Below are positions 6,585 through 11,128 of a stretch of DNA of 11,128 bases, piece after piece. The position numbers and the translations under genes were made by a program. Below the pieces are notes generated by a model, which did not search any database, was not told where the DNA came from, and saw nothing but the letters and a program-made list of their open reading frames with translations. Source of the stretch: Baffinella frigidus (lineage: Eukaryota; Cryptophyceae; Cryptomonadales; Baffinellaceae); NCBI GenBank assembly GCA_026770585.1, contig MU646347.1, positions 104,910 to 116,037 of the forward strand, in the 5' to 3' direction. The first letter of the stretch is position 1. Each line of letters starts with the position of its first letter.

Positions 6585-6705
6585 TACAGGGGTGCCTCGC
6601 TCATAAGAAACTGCCCCCCCCCTAGGACCAACATAGGGCTCTAGGCATAGGCCTACTGTAGGGCCCTAGGGGTTGGGCGTTTCTTATGAGCAAGATACCC
6701 CTGTT
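6585..6705. mobile_element. Family A fold-back element, copy A5
   Basis: A full-length copy with several arm mutations (GTGCCTCGC on the left; GAGCAAGATACCCCTGTT on the right), so it is older or less constrained. The core is in the reverse orientation relative to A1. Confidence 0.88.
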
Positions 6706-6768
6706 TGTAATGCTGAGGGTTTGGGCACCTCGGAACAAAGAACACCCCGCGCACCGCCCCCTAGTGGC

Positions 6769-6873
6769 TATCCCTTCAGTGGCCAGGGGGTCGAATTCGA
6801 CCCCCAAAAGGTCCTAGGCAGGTCCTAGGGCCCTACGGTAGGACGTATGAGCCTACTAGCCACTTAAGGGATA
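6769..6873. mobile_element. Family B palindromic element, copy B1
   Basis: The ends TCCCTTCAGTGGC and GCCACTTAAGGGA are flanked by TA on both sides. The inside reads GGGGGTCGAATTCGACCCCC (a perfect inner palindrome), then GGTCCTAGGCAGGTCCTAGG and CCCTACGGTAGG. Four copies and one fragment occur in the window, all with TA flanks, consistent with TA target duplications. No coding capacity. Confidence 0.88.
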
Positions 6874-6955
6874 CGTCCCACACGAAAATAAACAAAAAGT
6901 GAAGTCACAGGACCACCGTAGGGACCAAAGTATCAGACCTGGTATCCGGCTACGG

Positions 6956-7076
6956 TACAGGGGCACCTCGCTCATAAAAAAGCGCCCCCCCCTAGAACCC
7001 TACAGTAGGCCTATGCCTATGGCCCTACGGTGGTCCTAAGGGGGCGGCGCTTTCTTATGAGCGAGGTACCCCTGTA
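6956..7076. mobile_element. Family A fold-back element, copy A6
   Basis: A full-length copy, TACAGGGGCACCTCGCTCAT on the left and ATGAGCGAGGTACCCCTGTA on the right, core in the A1 orientation. It is a good reference for the uninterrupted core CCTATGGCCCTACGGTGGTC used to interpret the nested copy at 8448. Confidence 0.92.
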
Positions 7077-7105
7077 AGGTCCGAGTGATCTCGCGAAAGC
7101 TGTGG

Positions 7106-7194
7106 TTCTGGGGATACCATCCCATGTGTAAAGTCACTCCGGTCATCCTACATGGGACGGAGTGACTTTTTCACATGGGATGGTATCCCCAGAA
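7106..7194. mobile_element. Near-perfect palindrome flanked by a 9-bp direct repeat
   Basis: The arms TTCTGGGGATACCATCCCAT...AGTCACTCCG and their inverse extend about 36 bp each around a short centre. TGATCTCGC occurs at 7086-7094 and again at 7195-7203, immediately after the right arm. Nine-bp duplications are typical of Mutator-type elements, but on the left there are 11 extra bases between repeat and arm, so the border is uncertain. Confidence 0.7.
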
Positions 7195-7248
7195 TGATCT
7201 CGCATGGCACACCTTGACTCAAGGATGGCGTTCCGCACAGGGAAAGCC

Positions 7249-7373
7249 TAAAGGGGTACCTCGCTCATAAGAAACGCCCCCCCCCCCAGGACCACTGTAG
7301 GGCCCTAGGCATAGGCCTACTATAGGGTCCCAGCTAGGGCGGGGCGCTTTCTTATGAGCGAGGTACCCCCGTA
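7249..7373. mobile_element. Family A fold-back element, copy A7
   Basis: TAAAGGGGTACCTCGCTCAT on the left and ATGAGCGAGGTACCCCCGTA on the right, with the core in the reverse orientation. Full length, with a C13 tract in the left arm. Confidence 0.9.
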
Positions 7374-7406
7374 CCCCCAAAAACTTGGCGCTGGTGTCCC
7401 CGTACC

Positions 7407-7496
7407 CATCCTTTAGGTCCTTCAGGTCCTTCGAGCTCCCAACATAGGCGGACACCGAAACTCGTTCTGTAGAAAGGCCATGCTTCCTTTCGGATC
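7407..7496 (-). repeat. Dispersed repeat family E, copy 3
   Basis: The reverse complement starts GATCCGAAAGGAAGCATGGC and runs through TTTCGGTGTCCGCCTATG, TTGGGAGCTCGAAGGACC and CCTGAAGGACCTAAAGGATG. Here the repeat stands outside any WD40 sequence, which shows it is a dispersed element rather than part of that gene. Confidence 0.82.
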
Positions 7497-7540
7497 ACAT
7501 CACACATCAAGCCCCCCCTGTGCAGAGGATCGCGGCAGAA

Positions 7541-7581
7541 AAATCTTGGCGCTGGTTTCAAAACCGGCGCCAAGCTTTTTT
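7541..7581. repeat. Hairpin around CTTGGCGCTGG
   Basis: AAAATCTTGGCGCTGGTTT and its near-perfect inverse are separated by two bases, with T6 after it. A direct copy of AAAA-CTTGGCGCTGGT lies at 7380-7396, on the other side of the family E copy. The stem with trailing T run resembles a bacterial terminator by shape only. Confidence 0.7.
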
Positions 7582-7690
7582 GAGCGTCGGTCAGACAGGT
7601 AGCGAGCCTCGGTCATGGGCTAGGTCGCGAGCCTCTAGTTGACTGATGTGAAGGGGCAATGAACTCAGCTTGGTCTCAGTGGGCGCCCAA
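7581..7690 (+). repeat. 110-bp dispersed repeat family H, copy 2
   Basis: Closely matches 6433-6542. It is followed by CACTGGGCGCCGATGTGCGACCCC and then the split family A copy. The GACCCCGCTTAC word also precedes the 22-bp motif at about 4784-4800. Confidence 0.88.
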
Positions 7691-7717
7691 CACTGGGCGC
7701 CGATGTGCGACCCCGCT

Positions 7718-7966
7718 TACAGGGGTAGAGCATTTGCGGTAATTGTTGTCCGTTTTGAAAGTGCGATTTCCCGGTTTTCCGGTTTTCATTTGCCCCCCCC
7801 CCCGATTCATTTGTACCAGAGAAGTGTCCATTTAAAACATTCAACGACCTTTACAACATTTTAAAAAACCGTAAAACCGGAAAATCGCACTTTCAAAACG
7901 GACAACAATTACCGCAAACGCTCTACCTCGCTCATAATAGGGGGGCGCGGTTTCTTCGTCCCCCGA
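7718..7966. mobile_element. Family A copy A8, split by a family C insertion and decayed
   Basis: TACAGGGGTA at 7718-7727 and TACCTCGCTCATAA at 7924-7937 are the two pieces of one family A left end. They rejoin exactly at TA if 7728-7925 is removed. The rest, GGGGGGCGCGGTTTCTT, is a shortened right part without a terminus. Confidence 0.85.
7728..7923. mobile_element. Family C palindromic element, copy C1, inserted in A8
   Basis: A 196-bp element with about 58-bp arms: GAGCATTTGCGGTAATTGTT...GTGCGATTT on the left, inverse on the right. TA at 7726-7727 and 7924-7925 is the target duplication, proved by the rejoined family A end. The central part (CATTTGCCCCCCCCCC...) is unpaired and has no gene. 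Confidence 0.9.
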
Positions 7967-8015
7967 TACAGGGGTACCTCGCTCATAGGAAAGTACCCCC
8001 CCCAGGACCCTACAG
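7967..8015. mobile_element. Family A element, left-half fragment A9
   Basis: TACAGGGGTACCTCGCTCAT, GGAAAG, a C8 tract and AGGACCCTACAG, then the match ends where a family B fragment begins. The right half is missing, so the two were joined by deletion or recombination. Confidence 0.85.
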
Positions 8016-8055
8016 CCGGGGGTCAAACATGACACCCATCGCCACTTGAGGGATA
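8016..8055. mobile_element. Family B element, terminal fragment
   Basis: GGGGGTCAAACATGACACCC followed by GCCACTTGAGGGATA is one end of a family B element; the rest is absent. Confidence 0.75.
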
Positions 8056-8093
8056 CGCGGATTGCAAGATGCGGGAGCAGGTGCTCTATAGGC

Positions 8094-8198
8094 TATCCCT
8101 TAAGTGACCAGTAGGCGCATACGCCCTACCAGAGGGCCCTAGGACCTGCCTAGGACCTCTTGCGGGTCAATTTTGACCGGCTGGCCACTTAAGGGATA
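8094..8198. mobile_element. Family B palindromic element, copy B2
   Basis: TA-TCCCTTAAGTGACCAG on the left and CTGGCCACTTAAGGGA-TA on the right. The interior is in the reverse orientation relative to B1 (CCTACCAGAGGGCCC, GACCTGCCTAGGACC, GGGTCAATTTTGACC). Confidence 0.88.
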
Positions 8199-8220
8199 AC
8201 GACCGAGAGCGTTGTGCAGG

Positions 8221-8343
8221 TTACAGGGGTACCTCGCTCATACGAAACGCCCACCCCCCTAAGACCACCATTGGGCCCTAGGCATAGGCCTACTGTAGGG
8301 TCCTAGGAGGAGGCGCTTTCGTATGAGCGAGGTACCCCTGTAA
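8221..8343. mobile_element. Family A fold-back element, copy A10, with matched arm changes
   Basis: Full length. Both arms carry the same departure from the family consensus: CATACGAAA on the left and TTTCGTATG on the right, against CATAAGAAA/TTTCTTATG elsewhere. The outer 27 bases of the arms are perfect inverses. The core is in the reverse orientation. Confidence 0.92.
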
Positions 8344-8447
8344 CTCTTGCCCCGAGGCACAAGCGAGACCAAAGATAGCTTCATTAGGCAACCACCGAGG
8401 CTCGTCACCTGTCCGACCAACGCTCAGAAGGCGGGCCCGTCATAACC

Positions 8448-8683
8448 TACTGGGGTACCTCGATCATACATGTAAAGAGGCGCAGCCCCCCCCCAGACCA
8501 TACAGTAGGCCTGTCTATAGCCCTTAAGTGGCGAGGGGGTCAAAATGGACCCCCAAGATGTCCTAGCTAGGCAGGTCTTAGGGCCCTACGGTAGGGCGTA
8601 TGCGCCTACTCGCCACTTAAGGGATATAGCCCTACGGTGGTCCTAGGGGGGGCGCGGCTCCTTATGAGCGAGGTACCCCTGTA
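8448..8683. mobile_element. Family A copy A11 containing a nested family B element
   Basis: The outer ends TACTGGGGTACCTCG and CGAGGTACCCCTGTA belong to family A. The core is split after CAGTAGGCCTGTCTATAG and resumes with TATAGCCCTACGGTGGTCC. Without the insert it would read like the core of A6. Confidence 0.88.
8518..8624. mobile_element. Family B palindromic element, copy B3, inserted in A11
   Basis: CCCTTAAGTGGCGAG and CTCGCCACTTAAGGG form the ends. GGGGGTCAAAATGGACCCCC lies inside. TA and TATAG flank both sides. It is good evidence for insertion at TA and for family B being younger than this family A copy. Confidence 0.88.
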
Positions 8684-8784
8684 GAGCGTTCTCGCACGCT
8701 CCAGAGCGTTCTCGAGCATTCTCGAACATTCCAGAGCGTTCTCGAAGCCTTGGCTGACTCTTCTCGAATCTTCTCGAACATCCC
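8683..8784. promoter_or_regulatory. Heat-shock-element-like array of phased GAA/TTC units
   Basis: From 8683 to 8747 the sequence divides into 13 consecutive 5-bp units that alternate nGAGn/nGAAn with nTTCn, two of them imperfect. The best stretch is TTCtcGAAcaTTCcaGAGcg followed by TTCtcGAA. After 12 bp a second run, 8760-8784, gives TTCtcGAAtcTTCtcGAA. Heat-shock factor trimers bind inverted nGAAn units in exactly this 5-bp phase. No heat-shock gene follows in the window, so it may be an orphan promoter piece, or a simple repeat that mimics one. Confidence 0.5.
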
Positions 8785-8898
8785 CACATCACATGATCAC
8801 ATGACAGCACATTTCTTCTCCCCGTCGCCCCCCTCCTGCAGACAGTGCCCCATTTCAGCGCCGAGCAGCGAAAACGAGGGGGCTCACGAGGCCTATTT
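8785..8898. other. Unassigned sequence after the HSE-like array
   Basis: Contains ACATGATCACATGA and a pyrimidine-rich run TTTCTTCTCCCCGTCGCCCC. If the upstream array is a promoter on the plus strand, this would be its leader. No conserved protein follows; the open frame starting at 8845 runs straight into a palindromic element. Confidence 0.4.
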
Positions 8899-9053
8899 CT
8901 AGCTCTGCCCCACTTGGATTTGGGCTCGCCATTATTTCGCCCCCCCCGAAATTTCGTAGGTAAATTTTTGACACCCCCCCATGAAATTTACCTGTCAAAT
9001 TTCGGGGGGGGGCGAAATAATGGCGAGCCCAAATTGAACTGGGACAGAGCTAG
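8899..9053. mobile_element. Family D element, copy 2, with 5-bp target duplication TATTT
   Basis: The ends are CTAGCTCTGCCCCA and GGGACAGAGCTAG, flanked by TATTT at 8894-8898 and 9054-9058. The arms are long and nearly perfect inward through TTTGGGCTCGCCATTATTTC, a C8 tract and GAAATTT. The last 29 bp match copy 1 (1272-1300). Confidence 0.85.
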
Positions 9054-9199
9054 TATTTTGTATAGGACACGTTTACCTGCAACTCGTCACGTAGGAGTTC
9101 CTATTGCGAAGTTGGAGCCCTCGAAATTCTGAGAACGAAACCTCAAGCAAGGAACCACGCAGCGGACTTCGAAGGGATTTTGAATAACCCCTAAGCGAT

Positions 9200-9315
9200 A
9201 AGACCTAGGACCCTACGGTAGGCACCCCGTAGGGGCATAGGGGGGTTCCTACGGATAAGGTAACGGAAACTCGGCCCAAAATGGGCCCAAAATCCCTTCG
9301 TAGCCTGCTGTGTGG
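9200..9315 (+). repeat. Dispersed repeat, copy 2 (see 361-470)
   Basis: Ordered matches to 361-470: AAGACC, CCCTACGGTAGGCA, GGGGGGTTCCTACGGATAAGG, AACGGAAA and TAGCC-GCTGTGTGG. It has an extra CCCCGTAGGGG segment that can pair with the neighbouring CCTACGG words. Confidence 0.7.
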
Positions 9316-9369
9316 CTGGGAGGTCGCATGCTGTCCTTGATGTGTCCCCCACCAAATATATATCCCATC

Positions 9370-9474
9370 TATCCCTTGAGTGGCGAGGCGGTCAAAATTG
9401 ACCGCCACGAGGTCCTAGGCAGGTCTTATGGCCCTACGGTAGGGCGTATGAGCCGACTCGCCACTTGAGGGATA
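9370..9474. mobile_element. Family B palindromic element, copy B4
   Basis: TA-TCCCTTGAGTGGCGAG and CTCGCCACTTGAGGGA-TA, with GGCGGTCAAAATTGACCGCC and CCCTACGGTAGGGCG inside. It is oriented as B1 and B3. Confidence 0.88.
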
Positions 9475-9496
9475 TATGGGGCGACCGGGCATCCAA

Positions 9497-9574
9497 ATCC
9501 TGTAGGTCCTTTAGGTTCTTGGTAGGCGGACACCGAAACTGGTTCTGCAGAAAAGCCATGCTTCCTTTCGGATC
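9497..9574 (-). repeat. Dispersed repeat family E, copy 4, internally deleted
   Basis: The reverse complement reads GATCCGAAAGGAAGCATGGC, TTTTCTGCAGAACCAGTTTC and GGTGTCCGCCTACC, then jumps to AAGAACCTAAAGGACC. The TGTTGGGAGCTCG part is missing. Confidence 0.8.
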
Positions 9575-9622
9575 TGGAAGCACAGCGGACGAGTGCACGG
9601 TACTGTGTACTCGAAATTAGAT

Positions 9623-9748
9623 TTTAGGGTTTACGGTTCAGGGTTTAGGGTTTAGGGTTTAGGGTTTAGGGTTCGGGGTTTAGAGGTTAGGGTTCCGGGT
9701 TTCGGGTTCCGGGTTTCGGGTTTACGATTTAGGGTTTAGCGTTTAGGG
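9623..9748 (+). repeat. Interstitial telomere-like block T4
   Basis: TTTAGGG units mixed with TTCGGG, TTCCGGG, TTTCGGG and TTACGG variants. The orientation is as T1. No exon is recognised beside it, so this block is not tied to an intron. Confidence 0.93.
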
Positions 9749-9872
9749 AGGGGTTACATGCACTCCCGATTAAGGACACGCACCTCCCCTAGGGTGGTCA
9801 TATGCTCCTAGGACGAGCCCTACTGCAGGGCCTTCAGGCGGTGCGTGTCCATAATTTCGAGCAACCCCTGTA
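9749..9872. mobile_element. Divergent family A-like palindrome (A')
   Basis: The outer AGGGGTTACATGCACTCC and GAGCAACCCCTGTA resemble family A ends. The inner arms GGACACGCACC and GGTGCGTGTCC are perfect. The core CCTAGGGTGGTCATATGCTCC and CCCTACTGCAGGG echoes the family A core. I read it as a subfamily. Confidence 0.7.
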
Positions 9873-10046
9873 GAGCGCTGTGCAGAGAAGTTGGCCACCG
9901 GAAAATGGGAAATTGGGGAAATTGGAGCCATCTCGTCCACTTTTGAGAAATTCATGGTACTCCTAAATTTCTCAAAAGTTGACAAAATGGCTCCAATTTC
10001 TCGATTTTCCATTATTTCCCGTGGCCAACTTCTATGCACAGCGCTC
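9873..10046. mobile_element. Family C-like palindrome, copy C2
   Basis: It has long arms of about 80 bp (GAGCGCTGTGCAGAGAAGTT, GGCCACCGG, AAATTGGAGCCATCT, ACTTTTGAGAAATT and their inverse) and TA at 9871-9872 and 10047-10048. It shares the GAGC terminus and TA flanks with C1, but the arm interiors are unrelated, so membership of one family is a guess. Confidence 0.85.
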
Positions 10047-10086
10047 TACCAGAACCCCCTCTGGTTCTCTAACAGCCGTACGGCAT

Positions 10087-10175
10087 CTCGTCCTTTAGGT
10101 CCTTGAGGTTCTTCGAGCTCCCAACATAGGCGGACACCGGAAATTGTTCTGTAGAAAGGCCATGCTTCCTTTCTC
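10087..10175 (-). repeat. Dispersed repeat family E, copy 5
   Basis: The reverse complement reads GAAAGGAAGCATGGCC, TTTCTACAGAACAATTTCC, GGTGTCCGCCTATGTTGGGA and GCTCGAAGAACCTCAAGGACC. A full-length copy outside any recognised gene. Confidence 0.82.
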
Positions 10176-10250
10176 GTGCGTGGCTCTGATTTTAGTCAAC
10201 CGCGGCCAAGATTAGTCAACCGTCGTGCGCGGGGATCTTGTTCGCAGACT

Positions 10251-10408
10251 TCATCCGGGAACATGTTTACTTTAAAACAAAATGAAAAGGACTTTGAAAC
10301 TGGATTCTGCCCTAATTAAATTTACTTAGGGCCCTAATTAACCTTCGTCCAACTCCTGTGAACAATTAGGGAATCGTTTTCTTTTAAATCAAACATGTCC
10401 CCAGATTA
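10251..10408. mobile_element. Element family F, copy 3 (most complete)
   Basis: TCATCCGGGAACATGTTTAC at the left and AAACATGTCCCCAGATTA at the right give imperfect inverted ends. The middle CCCTAATTAAATTTACTTAG and GAACAATTAGGGAATCG match the other copies. Flanks contain ATTAGTCAACCGTCGTG-type words on both sides. Confidence 0.82.
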
Positions 10409-10431
10409 GACTGGGTCTCTCGTGCGCGGCC

Positions 10432-10472
10432 GTGATTAGTCAACACATCGTGTAGGTGGCTCTGGTTCGCAG
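10432..10472 (+). repeat. 41-bp repeat family G, copy 1
   Basis: GTGATTAGTCAACACATCGT then GTAGGTGGCTCTGGTTCGCAG. The inverse occurs at 10729-10770 with two or three changes, and a partial inverse at about 10621-10650. The two full copies are in opposite orientation and lie on the 3' side (sense direction) of GTPase exon copies. Confidence 0.82.
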
Positions 10473-10515
10473 ATGATAAAATAATAAAATAATAAAACAA
10501 TAACTGGTAAATAAC

Positions 10516-10580
10516 CTGGCGGGCTTCCGTGTGGGCAATGAGTTTCTGGAAGATTTCCTTGATGCTCATGTTGCACTTGG
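10516..10580 (-). pseudogene. Ras-type small GTPase exon, 3' part, fragment 1
   Basis: On the minus strand it reads KCNMSIKEIFQKLIAHTEAR then Q, and ends at CAG before GT (10515-10514), the same exon border as fragment 2. Homology begins just after the expected SA of the G5 motif; before it the sequence (accggtgcc...) is unrelated. This is alpha-5 of a Ras-like G domain only. After the splice site the sequence differs completely from fragment 2. Confidence 0.7.
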
Positions 10581-10620
10581 TTCCCTCGGGGGGCACCGGT
10601 TGGGGGACGTGACGGTGTGT

Positions 10621-10728
10621 GCAGGAGCCACCTAAACGACTTGTTGACTAGGCGGCTACACGCCAGGACGTGTAGTAGGACGTGCTGGTACAAACCAGGA
10701 CGTATTGGTGGACGTGCCAACAAAAACT
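10621..10728. repeat. Partial G repeat and degenerate AGGACGT tandem run
   Basis: GAGCCACCTAAACGACTTGT then TGACTA (10625-10650) is a partial inverse G copy. From about 10670 to 10718 the word GGACGT recurs four times at 15-20-bp spacing (CCAGGACGTGTAGTA, GGACGTGCTGG, CCAGGACGTATTGG, GGACGTGCC). No gene. Confidence 0.55.
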
Positions 10729-10770
10729 CTGCGAACCAGAGCCACCTACACGACTTGTTGACTAATCACA
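10729..10770 (-). repeat. 41-bp repeat family G, copy 3 (inverse of copy 1)
   Basis: CTGCGAACCAGAGCCACCTA on the plus strand, ending ACTAATCAC against the GTPase exon. Read on the minus strand, the repeat starts immediately at the 5' splice site of GTPase fragment 2 (CAG, then GTGATTAGTC), so it forms the start of the putative intron. Confidence 0.8.
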
Positions 10771-10771
10771 C

Positions 10772-10900
10772 CTGGCGGGCTTCCGTGTGGGCGATGAGTT
10801 TCTGGAAGATCTCCTCGATGTTCATGTTGTACTTTGCCGAGCACTCGATGAAGGGCACGCCCCACTCTTCAGCCATTTTCTGCCCTTCTTCGCGTTGCAC
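10772..10900 (-). pseudogene. Ras-type small GTPase exon (G5 motif), fragment 2, complete exon
   Basis: The 43 codons read VQREEGQKMAEEWGVPFIEC followed by SAKYNMNIEEIFQKLIAHTE and ARQ. This is the segment of a Ras-superfamily G domain after the NKxD loop: helix alpha-4, strand beta-6, the ECSAK guanine-binding G5 motif, and helix alpha-5. The exon opens after AG (10902-10901) and closes before GT (10771-10770), phase 0 at both ends. The missing G1-G4 motifs would lie in earlier exons, not found here. The sequence suits a Ras/Rap/Rheb-type rather than an Arf-type protein; subfamily not settled. A CCCTGAA-type array leads up to the 3' splice site. It is intact but isolated, so probably an exon duplicate. 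Confidence 0.8.
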
Positions 10901-10907
10901 CTGACGA

Positions 10908-11015
10908 ATTCACGATTCAGTGTTACGGTTCAGGGTTCAGGGTAACGGTTCAGGATTCAGGTTTCAGGGTTCAGGGTTCAGGGTTCAGGGTTACGGTTCA
11001 GGGTTCAGGGTTCAG
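10908..11015 (+). repeat. Interstitial telomere-like block T5, TTCAGGG type
   Basis: TTCAGGG units with TTACGG and GTAACGG variants, about 15 units. On the minus (gene sense) strand it reads CCCTGAA and runs to GAATTCGTCAG, the 3' splice site of GTPase fragment 2. Its other end cuts into GTPase fragment 3 directly, within the codons for ECS. Confidence 0.92.
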
Positions 11016-11016
11016 G

Positions 11017-11077
11017 AGCACTCGATGCAAGGCACGCCCCACTCTTCGGCCATTTTCTGCTCCTTCTTCCTTTGAAC
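11017..11077 (-). pseudogene. Ras-type small GTPase exon, 5' part, fragment 3
   Basis: Reads VQRKKEQKMAEEWGVPCIEC plus part of the next codon, then passes into T5 repeat without a GT. The start follows CCGCAG (AG at 11079-11078), the same exon start as fragment 2. It differs from fragment 2 by REEG to RKKE and F to C, so it is a diverged copy truncated by the repeat. Confidence 0.72.
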
Positions 11078-11090
11078 CTGCGGTTTGGGG

Positions 11091-11128
11091 TGTAGGCTTT
11101 AGGGTTCAGGGTTCAGGGTTCAGGGTTC
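11091..11128 (+). repeat. Interstitial telomere-like block T6, continues past the window
   Basis: TTTAGGG once, then TTCAGGG units to the end of the window. On the minus strand it lies just before the 3' splice site of GTPase fragment 3, the same arrangement as T5 with fragment 2. Confidence 0.9.

Noticed and set aside
7541-7587. Rho-independent terminator
   Set aside because: Stem plus T run has the right shape, but this is eukaryotic repeat DNA with no bacterial gene nearby.
7219-8035. Frames encoding recurring SYERGTP or YLAHK peptides
   Set aside because: These are translations of family A arms (TACCTCGCTCATAA) and would appear in any copy.
8845-9132. 95-codon open frame after the HSE-like array
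   Set aside because: It crosses the whole family D palindrome and has no recognisable domain.
10617-10904. 95-codon plus-strand frame
   Set aside because: Antisense of the GTPase exon and the G repeats.

Overview
The window looks like repeat-rich, probably subtelomeric, nuclear DNA of a eukaryotic microbe, most likely an alga or other protist. Three things point there: blocks of plant/alga-type TTTAGGG telomere repeat in several places and in both orientations, conserved eukaryotic protein fragments broken by GT-AG introns, and a dense, nested population of short palindromic (MITE-like) elements. The species cannot be named from the sequence. Nothing resembles a bacterial operon, and I see no rRNA, tRNA or CRISPR.

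Layout. 1-131 is a clean (TTTAGGG)n block whose G-rich strand points inward, so it is interstitial or a junction, not the physical left end of a chromosome. 175-1804 holds palindromes, a (GA)n microsatellite, a short transposon with a 5-bp target duplication, and a 155-bp element present three times in the window. 2106-2574 (minus) carries the first two exons of an LTO1-like gene; the splice restores a perfect ten-glycine deca-GX3 motif. 3028-5279 (plus) is a WD40-repeat gene relic with recognisable blades, frame breaks and an in-frame stop. It is interrupted by two CCCTAAA-repeat blocks that behave as phase-keeping GT-AG introns of 247 and 251 bp.

5337-8683 is a graveyard of about 120-bp fold-back elements (family A: TA-flanked, with CAGGGGTACCTCGCTCATAA ends). 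Other TA-flanked palindromes (families B and C) are inserted into some of them, together with 110-bp direct repeats, 22-bp tandem repeats and a second GA-rich tract. 8683-8784 is a strikingly phased run of 5-bp GAA/TTC units resembling heat-shock elements. 8899-10408 holds more palindromes, repeats and another telomere-like block. 10516-11077 (minus) has three partial copies of one exon of a Ras-type small GTPase (G5 motif ECSAK). Two of them are preceded directly by CCCTGAA-type arrays that lead into the 3' splice site.

The main theme is that degenerate telomeric repeat repeatedly sits exactly where an intron should be, upstream of conserved exons. Few or no genes here look functional: LTO1 lacks its 3' part, the WD40 gene is broken, and the GTPase is only an exon.
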